A program made the position numbers and the translations under genes. Below, one piece after another: positions 1 to 8,372 of a DNA stretch of 64,000 bases (positions are counted from its first letter, which is position 1; each line of letters starts with the position of its first letter). The stretch is from NCBI GenBank assembly GCA_965371855.1, contig CBDUZZ010000012.1:1-64000 (forward strand), written 5' to 3'. The stretch is from JAADEM01 sp965371855 (GTDB taxonomy: Bacteria > Bacteroidota > Bacteroidia > Bacteroidales > Marinilabiliaceae). The notes below the pieces were generated by a model. That model saw only the letters and a list, made by a program, of their open reading frames with translations. It did not search any database and was not told the origin of the DNA.

Positions 1-48
1 CGAGTTCCATTTTATGTTTCAAGATTCTATAGTATTGGTAATTTGGCA

Positions 49-129
49 ATCATCACATCATCACATCATCACATCATCAAATCATCACATTATCAAATCA
101 TCAAATCATCACATTATCAAATCAACAAA
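49..129. repeat. Low-complexity ATCA(A/C)ATC array after a stop codon
   Basis: This is a degenerate array of units like ATCATCAC and ATCAAATC. Read in the sense of the minus-strand gene that ends at 130, it becomes a run of TGATGTG/TGATTTG units beginning directly after that gene's stop codon. It places TGA triplets in all three frames. Similar arrays follow the stop codons at 12645, 14260, 56943 and 60039. It has no spacer structure and is not a CRISPR array. A function as a multi-frame stop or transcript-end region is inference. Confidence 0.7.
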
Positions 130-1059
130 TCATTCAATCAGTTTATGCATTCTTAACCAATGTTCACAATCTTCTGTCCAGTTTGATGTAGTGGAGTCAG
201 ACTTTTTCATACCAAATCCATGTCCTCCTTTTTCATAAATATGCATTTCTACCGGAATATTGTACTCTTTAAGGGCAAGAAAATAGTTTATGCTGTTTTG
301 AACGGGCACACCACTATCATCACCGGCATGAACCAAGAATGCTGGTGGTGTATTTTTATCCACCATCTGATCATTTGAGAAATATCTTATTTTATCCTCC
401 GTTGGGTCTTTCCCTAAAAGATTTGTCCTGGAGCCCATATGAGTAATGGATGCTTCCATTGAAATTACGGGATAGATCAGAATTGAAAAATCCGGCCGTG
501 CACTTTTTGCATTTGCCAGTGTGTAAATCTTTTCATTGTAATGGGTTGATAAGGTTGATGCCAGATGACCTCCTGCCGAAAACCCCATAATCCCTATCTT
601 CTCAGAATTGATGTTCCATTTTTTGGCATCTCCTCTAACAATGCGCATTGCTTTAATGGCATCTTGCAGAGGCCCTGTTTCTTTATCCATCATAATCATA
701 TCACTGGGTAACCGGTATTTCAGGACAAATGCGGTTATTCCAAGTTCGCTCAGCCACTTTGCTACTTTATCTCCTTCATGGTCAATGGCCAGTATATGGT
801 ATCCTCCGCCGGGACAGATAATAACTGCAGCACCTGTCGCTTTATCTTCTGCTGCAGGATATACTATCAGTTCAGGGTCAGAAACCCGGAATACTCTTGT
901 GATATTGTCAGTGCCTTTTTCTGCTGTTTCAACATAAGAGGGATTAAGTGTTGAACCCGGTATCGCCTCAGACCATAATTTAATAATCTCCTGCTGGGCA
1001 GAAATATTTCGTGAAAACATTGCAATAAACAATAATAGAGTAAAAACAAGATTTTTCAT
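130..1059 (-). CDS. Secreted alpha/beta-hydrolase esterase (acetylxylan esterase-like)
   Basis: A 309-aa protein with an N-terminal Sec signal (hydrophobic residues 4-14, cleavage probably near SAQQ at 20-23). It is a serine esterase of the BD-FAE/acetylxylan-esterase type. Visible are the oxyanion-hole loop CPGGGY (82-87), the nucleophile elbow GFSAGGH with Ser161, an acid near Asp247/248 in the AGDDSG stretch, and the catalytic His280 in GGHGFG. Such enzymes remove acetyl or feruloyl groups from plant-type glycans; the substrate here is not determined. The ATG at 1059 is a real ATG, and the gene lies 11 nt downstream of the DUF1080 lipoprotein gene, so the two probably form an operon. A low-complexity repeat starts at the stop codon. 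The family is clear; the exact substrate is open. Confidence 0.87.
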   Translation of the reverse strand: MKNLVFTLLLFIAMFSRNISAQQEIIKLWSEAIPGSTLNPSYVETAEKGTDNITRVFRVSDPELIVYPAAEDKATGAAVIICPGGGYHILAIDHEGDKVAKWLSELGITAFVLKYRLPSDMIMMDKETGPLQDAIKAMRIVRGDAKKWNINSEKIGIMGFSAGGHLASTLSTHYNEKIYTLANAKSARPDFSILIYPVISMEASITHMGSRTNLLGKDPTEDKIRYFSNDQMVDKNTPPAFLVHAGDDSGVPVQNSINYFLALKEYNIPVEMHIYEKGGHGFGMKKSDSTTSNWTEDCEHWLRMHKLIE

Positions 1060-1070
1060 TTTATCTTTAT

Positions 1071-1877
1071 TTATTCTACTTCCAGTTCAATTAATTCAAT
1101 TTTGCGGAACTCTGTAGGATGACTTTCAGCCTGAATAGATATATAACCTTCGGTAAGAGGAGTGCCATCAGCCACCGGGTAATCTTTAGGTTTATTTGAC
1201 CCCCCAATTATGGGATTAGTGTATGACAATACCTTTTCTCCTTCAACAAAATGTTTTATTAACTTATTTCCAAGAACTACAAATTCAGCAGTTACCCACT
1301 TGTCGCCATGATAAGTTTTTGCAGATGACGAAGTACAATGCGCAGTAATTAGCTTTCCATCTATCTCAATATTGGTTCCAGGAGTGCAAACTCCCGCCGT
1401 TGGACGTTCATCTTTGCCATTGCCGCCTACAAGCTGGGCTTCTATCGATACAGGGAAATGTTGATTTAATTCCATGCTTTCAGGTGATTGACAGTGAAGC
1501 ATTGCTCCGTTGTTTCTGAAGGCCCAGCCGGGAGCACCCTTAACTTGTTCACCGGTAAACCGGTATTCAACCTTTAATTTATAATTGGAGAATTTATCTT
1601 TATAAAACAGATGCCCAAATTTATTGTTGAACTCGTCATATTCATCGTACGAAACTTTTAGTATTCCATCTTCAACGCGAAAAGTGTTTTTGTAATTTTC
1701 TTTTAAAGGTTCACCACTAAATTTGCATATCCAGTCATCAAGGTCATTCCCATTAAATAGCTGTATCCATGTGCCTTTTTCTTTATATTTTATTTCAGAT
1801 GTTGATGTGTTTGAACTTTTATGTTTTAGGTTACAGGAAAACAATGTTAGTATGATTAAGAATAAAATGTTTTTCAT
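1071..1877 (-). CDS. DUF1080 (3-keto-disaccharide hydrolase-like) lipoprotein
   Basis: The ORF is open to 1904, but the start was set at the internal ATG at 1877 because it yields a proper lipoprotein signal: a hydrophobic stretch ending in the lipobox LFSC within the first 15 residues. The mature part (about 250 aa) is a single concanavalin-like beta-sandwich of the DUF1080 type. It has the typical opening W-I-Q-L-F-N-G-x-D-L-D-D-W and later conserved blocks around GHLFYKDKFSNYKLKVEYRF and the closing GYISIQAESHPTEFRKIELIEL. Members of this family bind glycans or hydrolyse 3-keto-glycosides. It is probably outer-membrane anchored and co-transcribed with the esterase 11 nt downstream. Activity is not provable from sequence. 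Confidence 0.85.
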   Translation of the reverse strand: MKNILFLIILTLFSCNLKHKSSNTSTSEIKYKEKGTWIQLFNGNDLDDWICKFSGEPLKENYKNTFRVEDGILKVSYDEYDEFNNKFGHLFYKDKFSNYKLKVEYRFTGEQVKGAPGWAFRNNGAMLHCQSPESMELNQHFPVSIEAQLVGGNGKDERPTAGVCTPGTNIEIDGKLITAHCTSSSAKTYHGDKWVTAEFVVLGNKLIKHFVEGEKVLSYTNPIIGGSNKPKDYPVADGTPLTEGYISIQAESHPTEFRKIELIELEVE

Positions 1878-2052
1878 GATAAGAAGATTTAGAATTATTA
1901 GCAAAGTGTCTAAGTTACTAAATAAAGAAAGAAAATGATCATCTATTTTTTGTGTTTATAAATGAATGTTATTCGGTCTAAATATTATTTAGCCAAAAAA
2001 GTGTTATTTTTATCATCTCGAAAATAGTATAATCATTAAATATTAATATCAA

Positions 2053-3132
2053 ATGAAATTAAATTCAATTGAAAAATGTAGATACTCAATGTTGGTTCCT
2101 ACCAGTATGGGAGTACGTATTACGCCTGTCAACGGACAGTCGGTACATTGTAGCGATACATTTAAGATGCAGGCTACCAGTGCCGAAACAAATGTTGCAA
2201 GTATAGCTTCATTTTTGGGTCTTCCCGTAAAAGTACTAACTGCATTTGTGAAAGGAAGTCCTGTTGCTCGTTTAATAAAAGATAATCTTTCAGGTCGTCA
2301 TATGGATTATGAAGGGCCGGAGATTGAACAAGGTGATCCATGGGGATACCGTCATCAGTTTAATATTGCCGATAGCGGATATGGCTCCCGGGGGCCGCGT
2401 GTTCATAATGACAGAGCAGGTGAAGTGGGACGTACTTTGAATGTGAAAGATTTTGACCTGGAAAGAATTTTTGGGAAAGAGGGAGTACAGATTGTTCACT
2501 TATCAGGTCTGATTGCTGCACTATCACCTGAAACCGGGGAGTTCTGTCTCGAGATAGCAAAAGCTGCTAAAAAATATGGCACAAGAATATCCTTTGATCT
2601 GAATTACCGGGCATCTTTTTGGGAAAACCGGGAGAAGGAGTTGGCAGAGATATTTCATAGTATCGCTTCTGTGTCGGATATACTTATTGGCAATGAGGAA
2701 GATTTTCAATTGTGCCTTGGGCTTGAAGGACCCGAAGCAGGAGGTAGTGATCTCGCTGCTAAGATTGAAGGGTTTAAAAGAATGATAAACACTGCGAAAA
2801 AAGCTTATCCTAACACTTCGGTTTTTGCAACTACACTACGTCAGGTTGAAAATGCAAACAGTCATATGTGGGGAGCTATACTGGCCGAGGGAGATAACTG
2901 GAATGTTGTTGAGCCCCGCCCTATTGGTGTATTAGACCGGATTGGTGGAGGTGACGGATTTGTCGGAGGTATGTTGTATGCAATACTTAAAGGGTGGCCT
3001 GCCGCAAAGTGGATACAGTTTGGTTGGGCTACAGGAGCATTGGCAACCACTCAACTTACCGATTATGGTCAGCCGGCTGACGAAGAACAAGTGTGGAGTA
3101 TATGGGAAGGTAATGCAAGAGTAAAAAGGTGA
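2053..3132 (+). CDS. PfkB-family sugar kinase, 2-dehydro-3-deoxygluconokinase-like
   Basis: A 359-aa cytoplasmic ribokinase/PfkB-family kinase. The signature block near the C-terminus reads DRIGGGDGFVGG, with the catalytic base Asp301 in a GGGD form of the usual GAGD motif. The middle part carries the family's IVHLSGLIAALSP and FDLNYRASFW segments, the latter typical of KDG kinases. KDG kinase phosphorylates 2-keto-3-deoxygluconate in uronate breakdown, which fits a glycan-degrading organism. No uronate isomerase, reductase or aldolase gene is adjacent, so the sugar is inferred. The gene stands alone, with a hairpin repeat about 100 nt downstream and no clear TAnnTTTG promoter. The start at 2053 is an ATG that precedes the usual N-terminal strand. 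Confidence 0.8.
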   Translation: MKLNSIEKCRYSMLVPTSMGVRITPVNGQSVHCSDTFKMQATSAETNVASIASFLGLPVKVLTAFVKGSPVARLIKDNLSGRHMDYEGPEIEQGDPWGYRHQFNIADSGYGSRGPRVHNDRAGEVGRTLNVKDFDLERIFGKEGVQIVHLSGLIAALSPETGEFCLEIAKAAKKYGTRISFDLNYRASFWENREKELAEIFHSIASVSDILIGNEEDFQLCLGLEGPEAGGSDLAAKIEGFKRMINTAKKAYPNTSVFATTLRQVENANSHMWGAILAEGDNWNVVEPRPIGVLDRIGGGDGFVGGMLYAILKGWPAAKWIQFGWATGALATTQLTDYGQPADEEQVWSIWEGNARVKR

Positions 3133-3232
3133 GAAATTCGATGAAACTTGTTTTTCAAGAACAAAAGTGAAATGAAAAACTTGGATGAATAAAAGATAGT
3201 TGTTTTAAAAAAAAAGGTTAATTTTATAAACA

Positions 3233-3305
3233 AATGCGCCCCTATGATCATTTGCCGGAATATGACCGCAGAATGCCAGTAAATGTAGGGACGCATTCTT
3301 TTTTT
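3233..3305 (+). terminator. Palindromic repeat with T-run downstream of the sugar kinase
   Basis: AATGCGCCCCTA at 3233-3244 pairs with TAGGGACGCATT at 3286-3297 with one mismatch, enclosing 41 nt. It is followed by CTTTTTTTT, so it can act as a terminator for the upstream kinase. The large loop and the GTAGGGACGCATT end suggest a dispersed Bacteroidota repeat rather than a simple intrinsic terminator. No other copy is visible in this window. Confidence 0.5.
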
Positions 3306-3514
3306 TCCTCACTCAAATATATAAACATACAAAAGGTAATTATTGTTTTAAGAAATAGACTTTATTTTAAAATTTGCAATAAAAAATCCGGATTTATTTA
3401 AAATCAATTGGCTATTGATACTGTAGAAGTTGAAAAGAGTGATGAGTTTGAGGAGTATCACCAAATGTTTGTTAAATAGATTTGTTTGATTTCTAATTGT
3501 TTTATTATATTTTT

Positions 3515-3557
3515 AAGGTGCTTATATCCTCCCTATTTGGAGTTATATAAGCACCTT
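3515..3557. repeat. Perfect 13-bp inverted repeat upstream of the methylase gene
   Basis: AAGGTGCTTATAT (3515-3527) pairs perfectly with ATATAAGCACCTT (3545-3557). The 17-nt interior adds a second small stem, CTCC (3529-3532) with GGAG (3539-3542). It lies 150 nt before the methylase gene in a 574-nt stretch without a recognisable gene. It could be a terminator, an operator for a controller protein, or a remnant of a mobile palindrome; nothing chooses between these. Confidence 0.6.
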
Positions 3558-3665
3558 TTATTATTATATAGCAAAAATAAACGAACATTTTGTGTGAGTG
3601 TCGCATACCGAAGTGTTGGCATTCATTGTAAAATACAGCACTGCAACTTTTTAATTAGGAATACT

Positions 3666-3695
3666 TTTGTGAAAACACTTTATGTATTATCTTTG
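3666..3695 (+). promoter_or_regulatory. Predicted Bacteroidota-type promoter of the methylase/nuclease pair
   Basis: A TTTG element at 3666-3669 is followed after 18 nt by TATCTTTG (3688-3695), which matches the Bacteroidota -7 consensus TAnnTTTG. The known -33/-7 spacing in this phylum is about 19-21 nt, so the match is close. Transcription would begin near 3700-3703, only a few bases before the ATG at 3707. The mRNA would therefore be almost leaderless; that is inference. Confidence 0.5.
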
Positions 3696-3706
3696 GAAAA
3701 AAAGAA

Positions 3707-6574
3707 ATGATTAATAAATATTTTCATAAATACTTGATAAACTTGGGATTCTCTGATGAGGAATTGCTAAGTTTTACCATAGGAAATATTTTTAGTTATT
3801 CTCCATATAAAAAAATCTCTCCAATAAAGTATATTCTCATTAGCAATAAGGATGAAATATTTTATCATCATCTCAAATTGTGGAACATCAATAATGACAA
3901 TGTTTTTATTGCAGTTGATAACGAGAAATCATACATTATTGATTGCAAGAAAAAACCTGAAAAAGGTGTTATTAACAGTATAGAGTCATTTGATTACGGC
4001 ATTAATTCCAAAGGATATGAGGAAGTTGATATTAATTTAATATCAAAGAGCTATATAGATTCTTCATATTTCTATAAATTTATAGAACAAAAGCAACGCA
4101 AAAAACAAGAAGTAGATAAAGACCTTCTTCTAAATCTTATCGCTTTACGTAACGATTTATTGGTTAATGGAAATGAAAAAATAATTCATCTATTAATTTT
4201 ACGATGCTTATTTGTCAAGTACCTAGAAGACAGAGGTATATTTTCCTTAAATTACCTTTCAAATATTTTATTAAGCAAATCACCGACCAACCTTATTTCT
4301 GCTTTTGGTGAGGTTTGTAAAATCAATGGAGATGTATTTGGAAATAGTAAATTATCAGTAGAAGATATTAACGAGGGTTATTTAGATAAGTTATATTTAT
4401 TTTTTAGTGCTGATTACCAAAGCGGGCAGGGTTCTTTGTTTCCGTATCAATTTGACAATATTCCCATTCAACTTATAAGTCATGTTTATGAGGCGTTTTT
4501 AAATAATAATACAAAAAAAGGAAAGGGCGTTTATTATACTCCAGCATTTGTTGTTAATTTTATGCTTTCTCAAAGCCTTAAAGAAAAAGTTAAAAAAAAT
4601 CCTTATTTAACAGTTTTTGATCCTGCTGTGGGCTCAGGTGCTTTTTTGGTTGAAAGCTTTAAAATTATTCGTGATGCTCAATATGAAAAATTGAAAAGGA
4701 ACTTGTCATATAATGAGAAAAAACAAATCTTAGAAAATCAGTTATGGGGAGTTGATGTTGATGGTGAGGCATTACAAATAACTGCCTTTAGTTTATATCT
4801 GGCATTGCTAGAAGATGAATCTCCTGAATTCATTCAAAATAAGATTGAACATTCTCATCCAATACTTCCTAGTTTGATAGGACGTATGTTAATGAATGCA
4901 AATACAATTGTAGATAATATTTTTGATGGACAAAAATTTGATTTTATAGTATCAAATCCACCTTGGGGTTCAGTTCCCGATGATAAACAGGAAGAACATC
5001 TTGCTGAACGAAAAGCTATTGATAATAAATCTGGATTATATTCTGAATACAATAATGTTGCAGATTATGAACGTTCGCAGGCTTTTTTAAGAAGGATTGA
5101 GCGTTGGCAAAAGCCGGACACAACTATTGTAATGATTGTTAAAAATTCAATCTTTTTGAATGATAAAGCAATTGGATTTCGACAAGAATTTATTGACAAG
5201 AATAAGTTGCAAACATTCTACGAACTGTCCAACTACAATAAAATACTTTTCAAAAAGAAGGTTTTTAAATCTGCAAAAGTAAATATTGAAATTGGAGCAA
5301 GTGAACCTTGTGCAATTGTAATTTTTAAACCAAATCCAAATAATGTTGATTACAAAATCAATTATATAGCACCTAAGTTAACCAAACTTGGTGAACACTT
5401 TGAGATTATTCAATATACCTCTAATGAATCTTTTCTTATTGATAAATCTGAATTTATTGAAAATGATAACCTTTGGAAAGTATTAGTAAAAAGTGATTTT
5501 GAAGGTTATAAGTTACTTGAAAAAATTAAAACACGAAAAGACAAAAGTCTTGAAATTGTTTGTAGTAAGGGATTTGAACCTCAGCCGAATAAGGAAAATG
5601 ATAATGAAGAAAAACTTGTTGAAGTTATTATGTCCAAAGACTTGACGTCTTTTAAAATATTAAACCGAAAGTATTTTATCTTTAATGTCAATCAAAAACT
5701 CCGAAGAACTGGAAATAAAGAACTTTATTTAGGAGAAAGAATATTAATATCAACGAGGCCTAAGCCTTCAGATAATTTTAGGTTAAGAAGTGCCTTTGTA
5801 ACTGCTAACTTATATTTCAGAAATGATATTTTTGGATTTAAAGTGTTAAACTCAAGAAATATCAAATCATATGTTGGATTATTAAATTCTTCATTGTTTG
5901 GTTTTTATTTTTATTTGCTTTCAGCTCAATGGTTTGGTGGTGCAAAAAGAGATGCTCTTAGGAAATCGGAAGTACTAGCACTGCCATTTATCAATTTGGA
6001 CAGTGAATCTGACCTTAAAACAGAGTTTATTACATATATGGAGCAATTCCTAAGTACTCCTGATGTTGAAAAGATTAAGAAACTTGACGAGATTGTTTTC
6101 AATTTATATGGATTAACAGAATACGAAAAAGAGATTATTAAAGAGTTTTACCAAATAAACGTTGAACGAGCAGATGAAAAGTTAAAATATGTACAGCCAA
6201 GAGATGTAAAGAGTTACTTTAAAGCATTTAAAGAGACTCTTGAGCTTGTTTTATCTCCAAACCATACAATTAATGCATCCTTTAGCATTTCTCAAAATAT
6301 TGGAGCGATAATAAAAATTTCTATAAAAGAAAAGAACACTGAAAAAGAAATAGAACAAGACAATAATCTTCATGTGCTACAATTTGTAAAAAACAAACAA
6401 TTATCTGAAACAGATAAATTATTTAAGGAAGAGAAAATAAAACTTTATGAGCCAACCCATTTTTATCTTATAAAAAGCAATCAGTTTAAAGATTGGACTA
6501 AACGCCAGGCATATAAAGATGCCAAGGAAGAAATTGATTTATTATTCTCAAAACTTCCAGATACGGATGAGTAA
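3707..6574 (+). CDS. Eco57I-type N6-adenine DNA methyltransferase (restriction-modification)
   Basis: A 955-aa protein. In order: an N-terminal region of about 130 aa without a recognised fold, a helical segment containing the type I/IIG-like phrase LEDRGIF, a methylase core with GVYYTP (274-279), SAM-binding motif I DPAVGSGAF from Asp305, and catalytic motif IV NPPW (417-420), then a long C-terminal half expected to hold the target-recognition domain. NPPW/NPPY marks N6-adenine methylation. I see no convincing PD-(D/E)XK site in the N-terminal region; the nuclease is instead the next gene, whose ATG overlaps this stop by 8 nt (ATGAGTAA). The gene is clearly more AT-rich than its neighbours and sits beside tRNA-Arg, consistent with horizontal transfer. 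It could be a type IIG-like enzyme that lost its own nuclease, or part of a two-gene defence module. Confidence 0.85.
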   Translation: MINKYFHKYLINLGFSDEELLSFTIGNIFSYSPYKKISPIKYILISNKDEIFYHHLKLWNINNDNVFIAVDNEKSYIIDCKKKPEKGVINSIESFDYGINSKGYEEVDINLISKSYIDSSYFYKFIEQKQRKKQEVDKDLLLNLIALRNDLLVNGNEKIIHLLILRCLFVKYLEDRGIFSLNYLSNILLSKSPTNLISAFGEVCKINGDVFGNSKLSVEDINEGYLDKLYLFFSADYQSGQGSLFPYQFDNIPIQLISHVYEAFLNNNTKKGKGVYYTPAFVVNFMLSQSLKEKVKKNPYLTVFDPAVGSGAFLVESFKIIRDAQYEKLKRNLSYNEKKQILENQLWGVDVDGEALQITAFSLYLALLEDESPEFIQNKIEHSHPILPSLIGRMLMNANTIVDNIFDGQKFDFIVSNPPWGSVPDDKQEEHLAERKAIDNKSGLYSEYNNVADYERSQAFLRRIERWQKPDTTIVMIVKNSIFLNDKAIGFRQEFIDKNKLQTFYELSNYNKILFKKKVFKSAKVNIEIGASEPCAIVIFKPNPNNVDYKINYIAPKLTKLGEHFEIIQYTSNESFLIDKSEFIENDNLWKVLVKSDFEGYKLLEKIKTRKDKSLEIVCSKGFEPQPNKENDNEEKLVEVIMSKDLTSFKILNRKYFIFNVNQKLRRTGNKELYLGERILISTRPKPSDNFRLRSAFVTANLYFRNDIFGFKVLNSRNIKSYVGLLNSSLFGFYFYLLSAQWFGGAKRDALRKSEVLALPFINLDSESDLKTEFITYMEQFLSTPDVEKIKKLDEIVFNLYGLTEYEKEIIKEFYQINVERADEKLKYVQPRDVKSYFKAFKETLELVLSPNHTINASFSISQNIGAIIKISIKEKNTEKEIEQDNNLHVLQFVKNKQLSETDKLFKEEKIKLYEPTHFYLIKSNQFKDWTKRQAYKDAKEEIDLLFSKLPDTDE

Positions 6575-7190
6575 GAAAGATCAATTTGTGCAATTTGGCT
6601 TGGCTAGTCTTGGATATAAATCAAAGCAGGATTTGATTGAAAACCTTTATTTAAAAGCTATTTGTGATTCCTACGAGCGTATTGATAAAAATATTGGGAT
6701 TGAGAATGATATAAGGGATAGGTTTATTAAAGATTTTTACTTCGAAAGCCCTTATTTGAAAAAATGGATACAGCAAGGTATTCTTAAAGTAAGTTGGGAA
6801 GATTGGGTGTTCAAAAATGAAAATGAGCTAGGGAGAACTGACATTGACTTCTTCATGTCTGGTTTTGGCAGTTTCATTATAGAATGTAAAAGATTAAAGA
6901 ATGCTAGTCAAAAGTATATTGATGATGGGCTGCATCGGTTTATAAATAAAGAATATTCTGAGAATGAATCATATGCTGGGATGATTGGATTTGTGATTGA
7001 AGGAGATATAAAAAGTATTTGTTTAAAACTGGAAGAAAAATGCAAAAAGGAAAGTTTTTGTAAAAACATCTTCACTCAATCCAATAATAAATGTTCCAAG
7101 TATTATTTTAACACGTCACATTATAGAAAAAACAACGAGGAAATAAATATCTATCATCTGTTTTTTGAATTTGATAAGGTCTCTGAATGA
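6567..7190 (+). CDS. Small PD-(D/E)XK nuclease paired with the adenine methylase
   Basis: The start was placed at the ATG at 6567, which overlaps the methylase stop codon, rather than the longer ORF from 6519. This gives 207 aa. The central block reads RTDIDFF then, after seven residues, IIECK: Asp94 followed by Glu106-X-Lys108 (Asp92 also present) is the classic PD-(D/E)XK metal-binding arrangement. Nothing else in the protein resembles a helicase, HNH or GIY-YIG domain. Translational coupling to the methylase argues that this is its cognate endonuclease. The target site cannot be read from sequence. I do not recognise the exact family, and an alternative role, such as a Holliday-junction or nicking enzyme, is possible but less likely given the partner. 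Confidence 0.72.
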   Translation: MSKKDQFVQFGLASLGYKSKQDLIENLYLKAICDSYERIDKNIGIENDIRDRFIKDFYFESPYLKKWIQQGILKVSWEDWVFKNENELGRTDIDFFMSGFGSFIIECKRLKNASQKYIDDGLHRFINKEYSENESYAGMIGFVIEGDIKSICLKLEEKCKKESFCKNIFTQSNNKCSKYYFNTSHYRKNNEEINIYHLFFEFDKVSE

Positions 7191-7323
7191 AAAGACAACG
7201 AAATGCCAAACGCACCATATTCAAACCGTTGAACATTCATCCTATATGAAATAACTAACCTATAAGCTCGCCCATTTAGTCATCATTCAAAGATGTATTT
7301 GACACCAGTATTAACCCCATGAA

Positions 7324-7362
7324 AAAAAGAGCCTGCAAGTTAAATACTTACAGGCTCTTTTT
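7324..7362 (-). terminator. Bidirectional terminator after tRNA-Arg
   Basis: AAAAAGAGCCTG (7324-7335) pairs with CAGGCTCTTTTT (7351-7362). After one C/A mismatch, AAGT pairs with ACTT around the loop TAAAT. A-runs and T-runs on both sides let it work in both directions: for tRNA-Arg on the minus strand and for the nuclease gene on the plus strand. Confidence 0.85.
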
Positions 7363-7363
7363 G

Positions 7364-7437
7364 TGATCCCGAAGGGACTCGAACCCCCAACCTCCTGGGC
7401 CGTAACCAGGTGCTCTATCCAATTAAGCTACGGAACC
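7364..7437 (-). tRNA. tRNA-Arg (anticodon ACG)
   Basis: The minus strand folds into a complete cloverleaf. The acceptor stem GGTTCCG/CGGGATC has two G-U type pairs; the D arm is GCTT...GAGC; the anticodon stem CCTGG/CCAGG encloses the loop TTACGGC with anticodon ACG; the T loop is TTCGAGT. The discriminator base is A and the CCA end is not encoded. The terminator hairpin lies 1 nt beyond the 3' end. No second copy of the 3' end is visible near the restriction cassette, so an attachment-site role is not supported. Confidence 0.95.
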
Positions 7438-7539
7438 TTTTATATTGCATTTTTCAAATGCGGTGCAAATATATGAAAAAAATATCTATTCAAACAAGGT
7501 GACGTGTGAAAAAAACGTAGCAATATTATTGTTATAAAC

Positions 7540-7573
7540 AAAACAGAAGAATCTGTTTAGATCCTTCTGTTTT
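7540..7573 (-). terminator. Terminator of the NigD-like gene
   Basis: AAAACAGAAG (7540-7549) pairs with CTTCTGTTTT (7564-7573). An inner ATCT/AGAT stem adds length after a single mismatch. On the minus strand the hairpin is followed by TTTTGTTTATAA, as expected 38 nt downstream of the stop codon at 7611. Confidence 0.8.
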
Positions 7574-7610
7574 CGTCAAGAATTTAGTTTTTAACCTATC
7601 TGGTTTTTTG

Positions 7611-8372
7611 TTATTCGATAAGGAAATTTGCCGGTAATGATTTTGCTGATATAGATTCTGTCTGAGTGCTTCCGGTAGGAGTATATGAGTATGTTAATTC
7701 CTCATCCAGAGATAACTCTCCGTTACGACCTATGGCACGTAAAATGAATACCACACTGTCTTTCCCCTCTTCCTGAAGGCTTGTAAGGTCGATAGACACA
7801 AACCCCTTAATGGGAGGTTCTGAATATGGATCATCATTTTTATTGTGTCTGAGTTCAAGGATTGGAACTCCTTCAGGTGTTGTTGGTTCATTAATATCAG
7901 AAACAACATTAATGTAATGTACTATCCATGGAGATCCTTCATAAATGAAGAATATATTCAGGTAATCATTTACAATCCATATATCTTCATCCGGCTCAGT
8001 AACCCATACCGGATCATGCCCGATAGAATCAGTATTCTCCGGAGTAAGAATAAAAATACCTTTTGTCAGAATATCTTTAAAATAGTTTATCTTGACATAG
8101 TAATCTATATTTGAGTTTTCCTTCCCATCATCTAAAATAGTGTAGTTAACCCATAATCTGTCACCATCTTTGAGTGGATAACCAGGTACTGCATTTGCTG
8201 AAGGATATAACCTATCTCCCCCATCAGTAACAACAATAAAATTATCGTCATCACCTTCAATATTTCCAATAGTTATCCAGTAATCACCCAATGAGTACCC
8301 GTCATCATTATTACAACTTGTAATAAACAAGCTTGCAATTATTACTATTAAAGCCAATCTTATAGTCTTCAT
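7611..8372 (-). CDS. NigD-like lipoprotein
   Basis: A 253-aa protein. The ORF opens with a TTG at 8378; the ATG at 8372 is the better start because it gives a standard lipoprotein signal (hydrophobic core, then lipobox ITSC). Directly after the lipid-modified Cys, the sequence GYSLGDYWITIGNI matches the N-terminal domain of the NigD family, a Bacteroidota lipoprotein family named after a gene in the nig locus. A C-terminal beta-rich half follows, with the ELRHN segment. The function of NigD proteins is unknown. The gene is monocistronic, ends at a strong terminator, and is divergent from the M23 peptidase gene across a 180-nt intergenic region. Confidence 0.78.
   Translation of the reverse strand: MKTIRLALIVIIASLFITSCNNDDGYSLGDYWITIGNIEGDDDNFIVVTDGGDRLYPSANAVPGYPLKDGDRLWVNYTILDDGKENSNIDYYVKINYFKDILTKGIFILTPENTDSIGHDPVWVTEPDEDIWIVNDYLNIFFIYEGSPWIVHYINVVSDINEPTTPEGVPILELRHNKNDDPYSEPPIKGFVSIDLTSLQEEGKDSVVFILRAIGRNGELSLDEELTYSYTPTGSTQTESISAKSLPANFLIE

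Noticed and set aside
49..129. CRISPR array
   Set aside because: The units are short, degenerate and contiguous; there are no constant repeats with unique spacers and no cas genes nearby.
3411..3479. Short open stretch encoding IDTVEVEKSDEFEEYHQ before a TAG
   Set aside because: It looks protein-like, but a TAA stands a few codons upstream, there is no ATG, and I do not recognise the family. Too short to call.
3707..4100. Nuclease domain in the N-terminus of the methylase
   Set aside because: The stretch YIIDCKKKP loosely resembles a D-x-(E/K) pattern, but no complete PD-(D/E)XK site is visible, and the next gene supplies one.
3707..7190. BREX, DISARM or type I restriction system
   Set aside because: None of the partner genes (PglZ, BrxC, DrmA/B, HsdS, HsdR) is present; only methylase and nuclease are found.
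3133..7437. Integrative element inserted at tRNA-Arg
   Set aside because: No integrase gene and no duplicate of the tRNA 3' end was found on the other side of the cassette.
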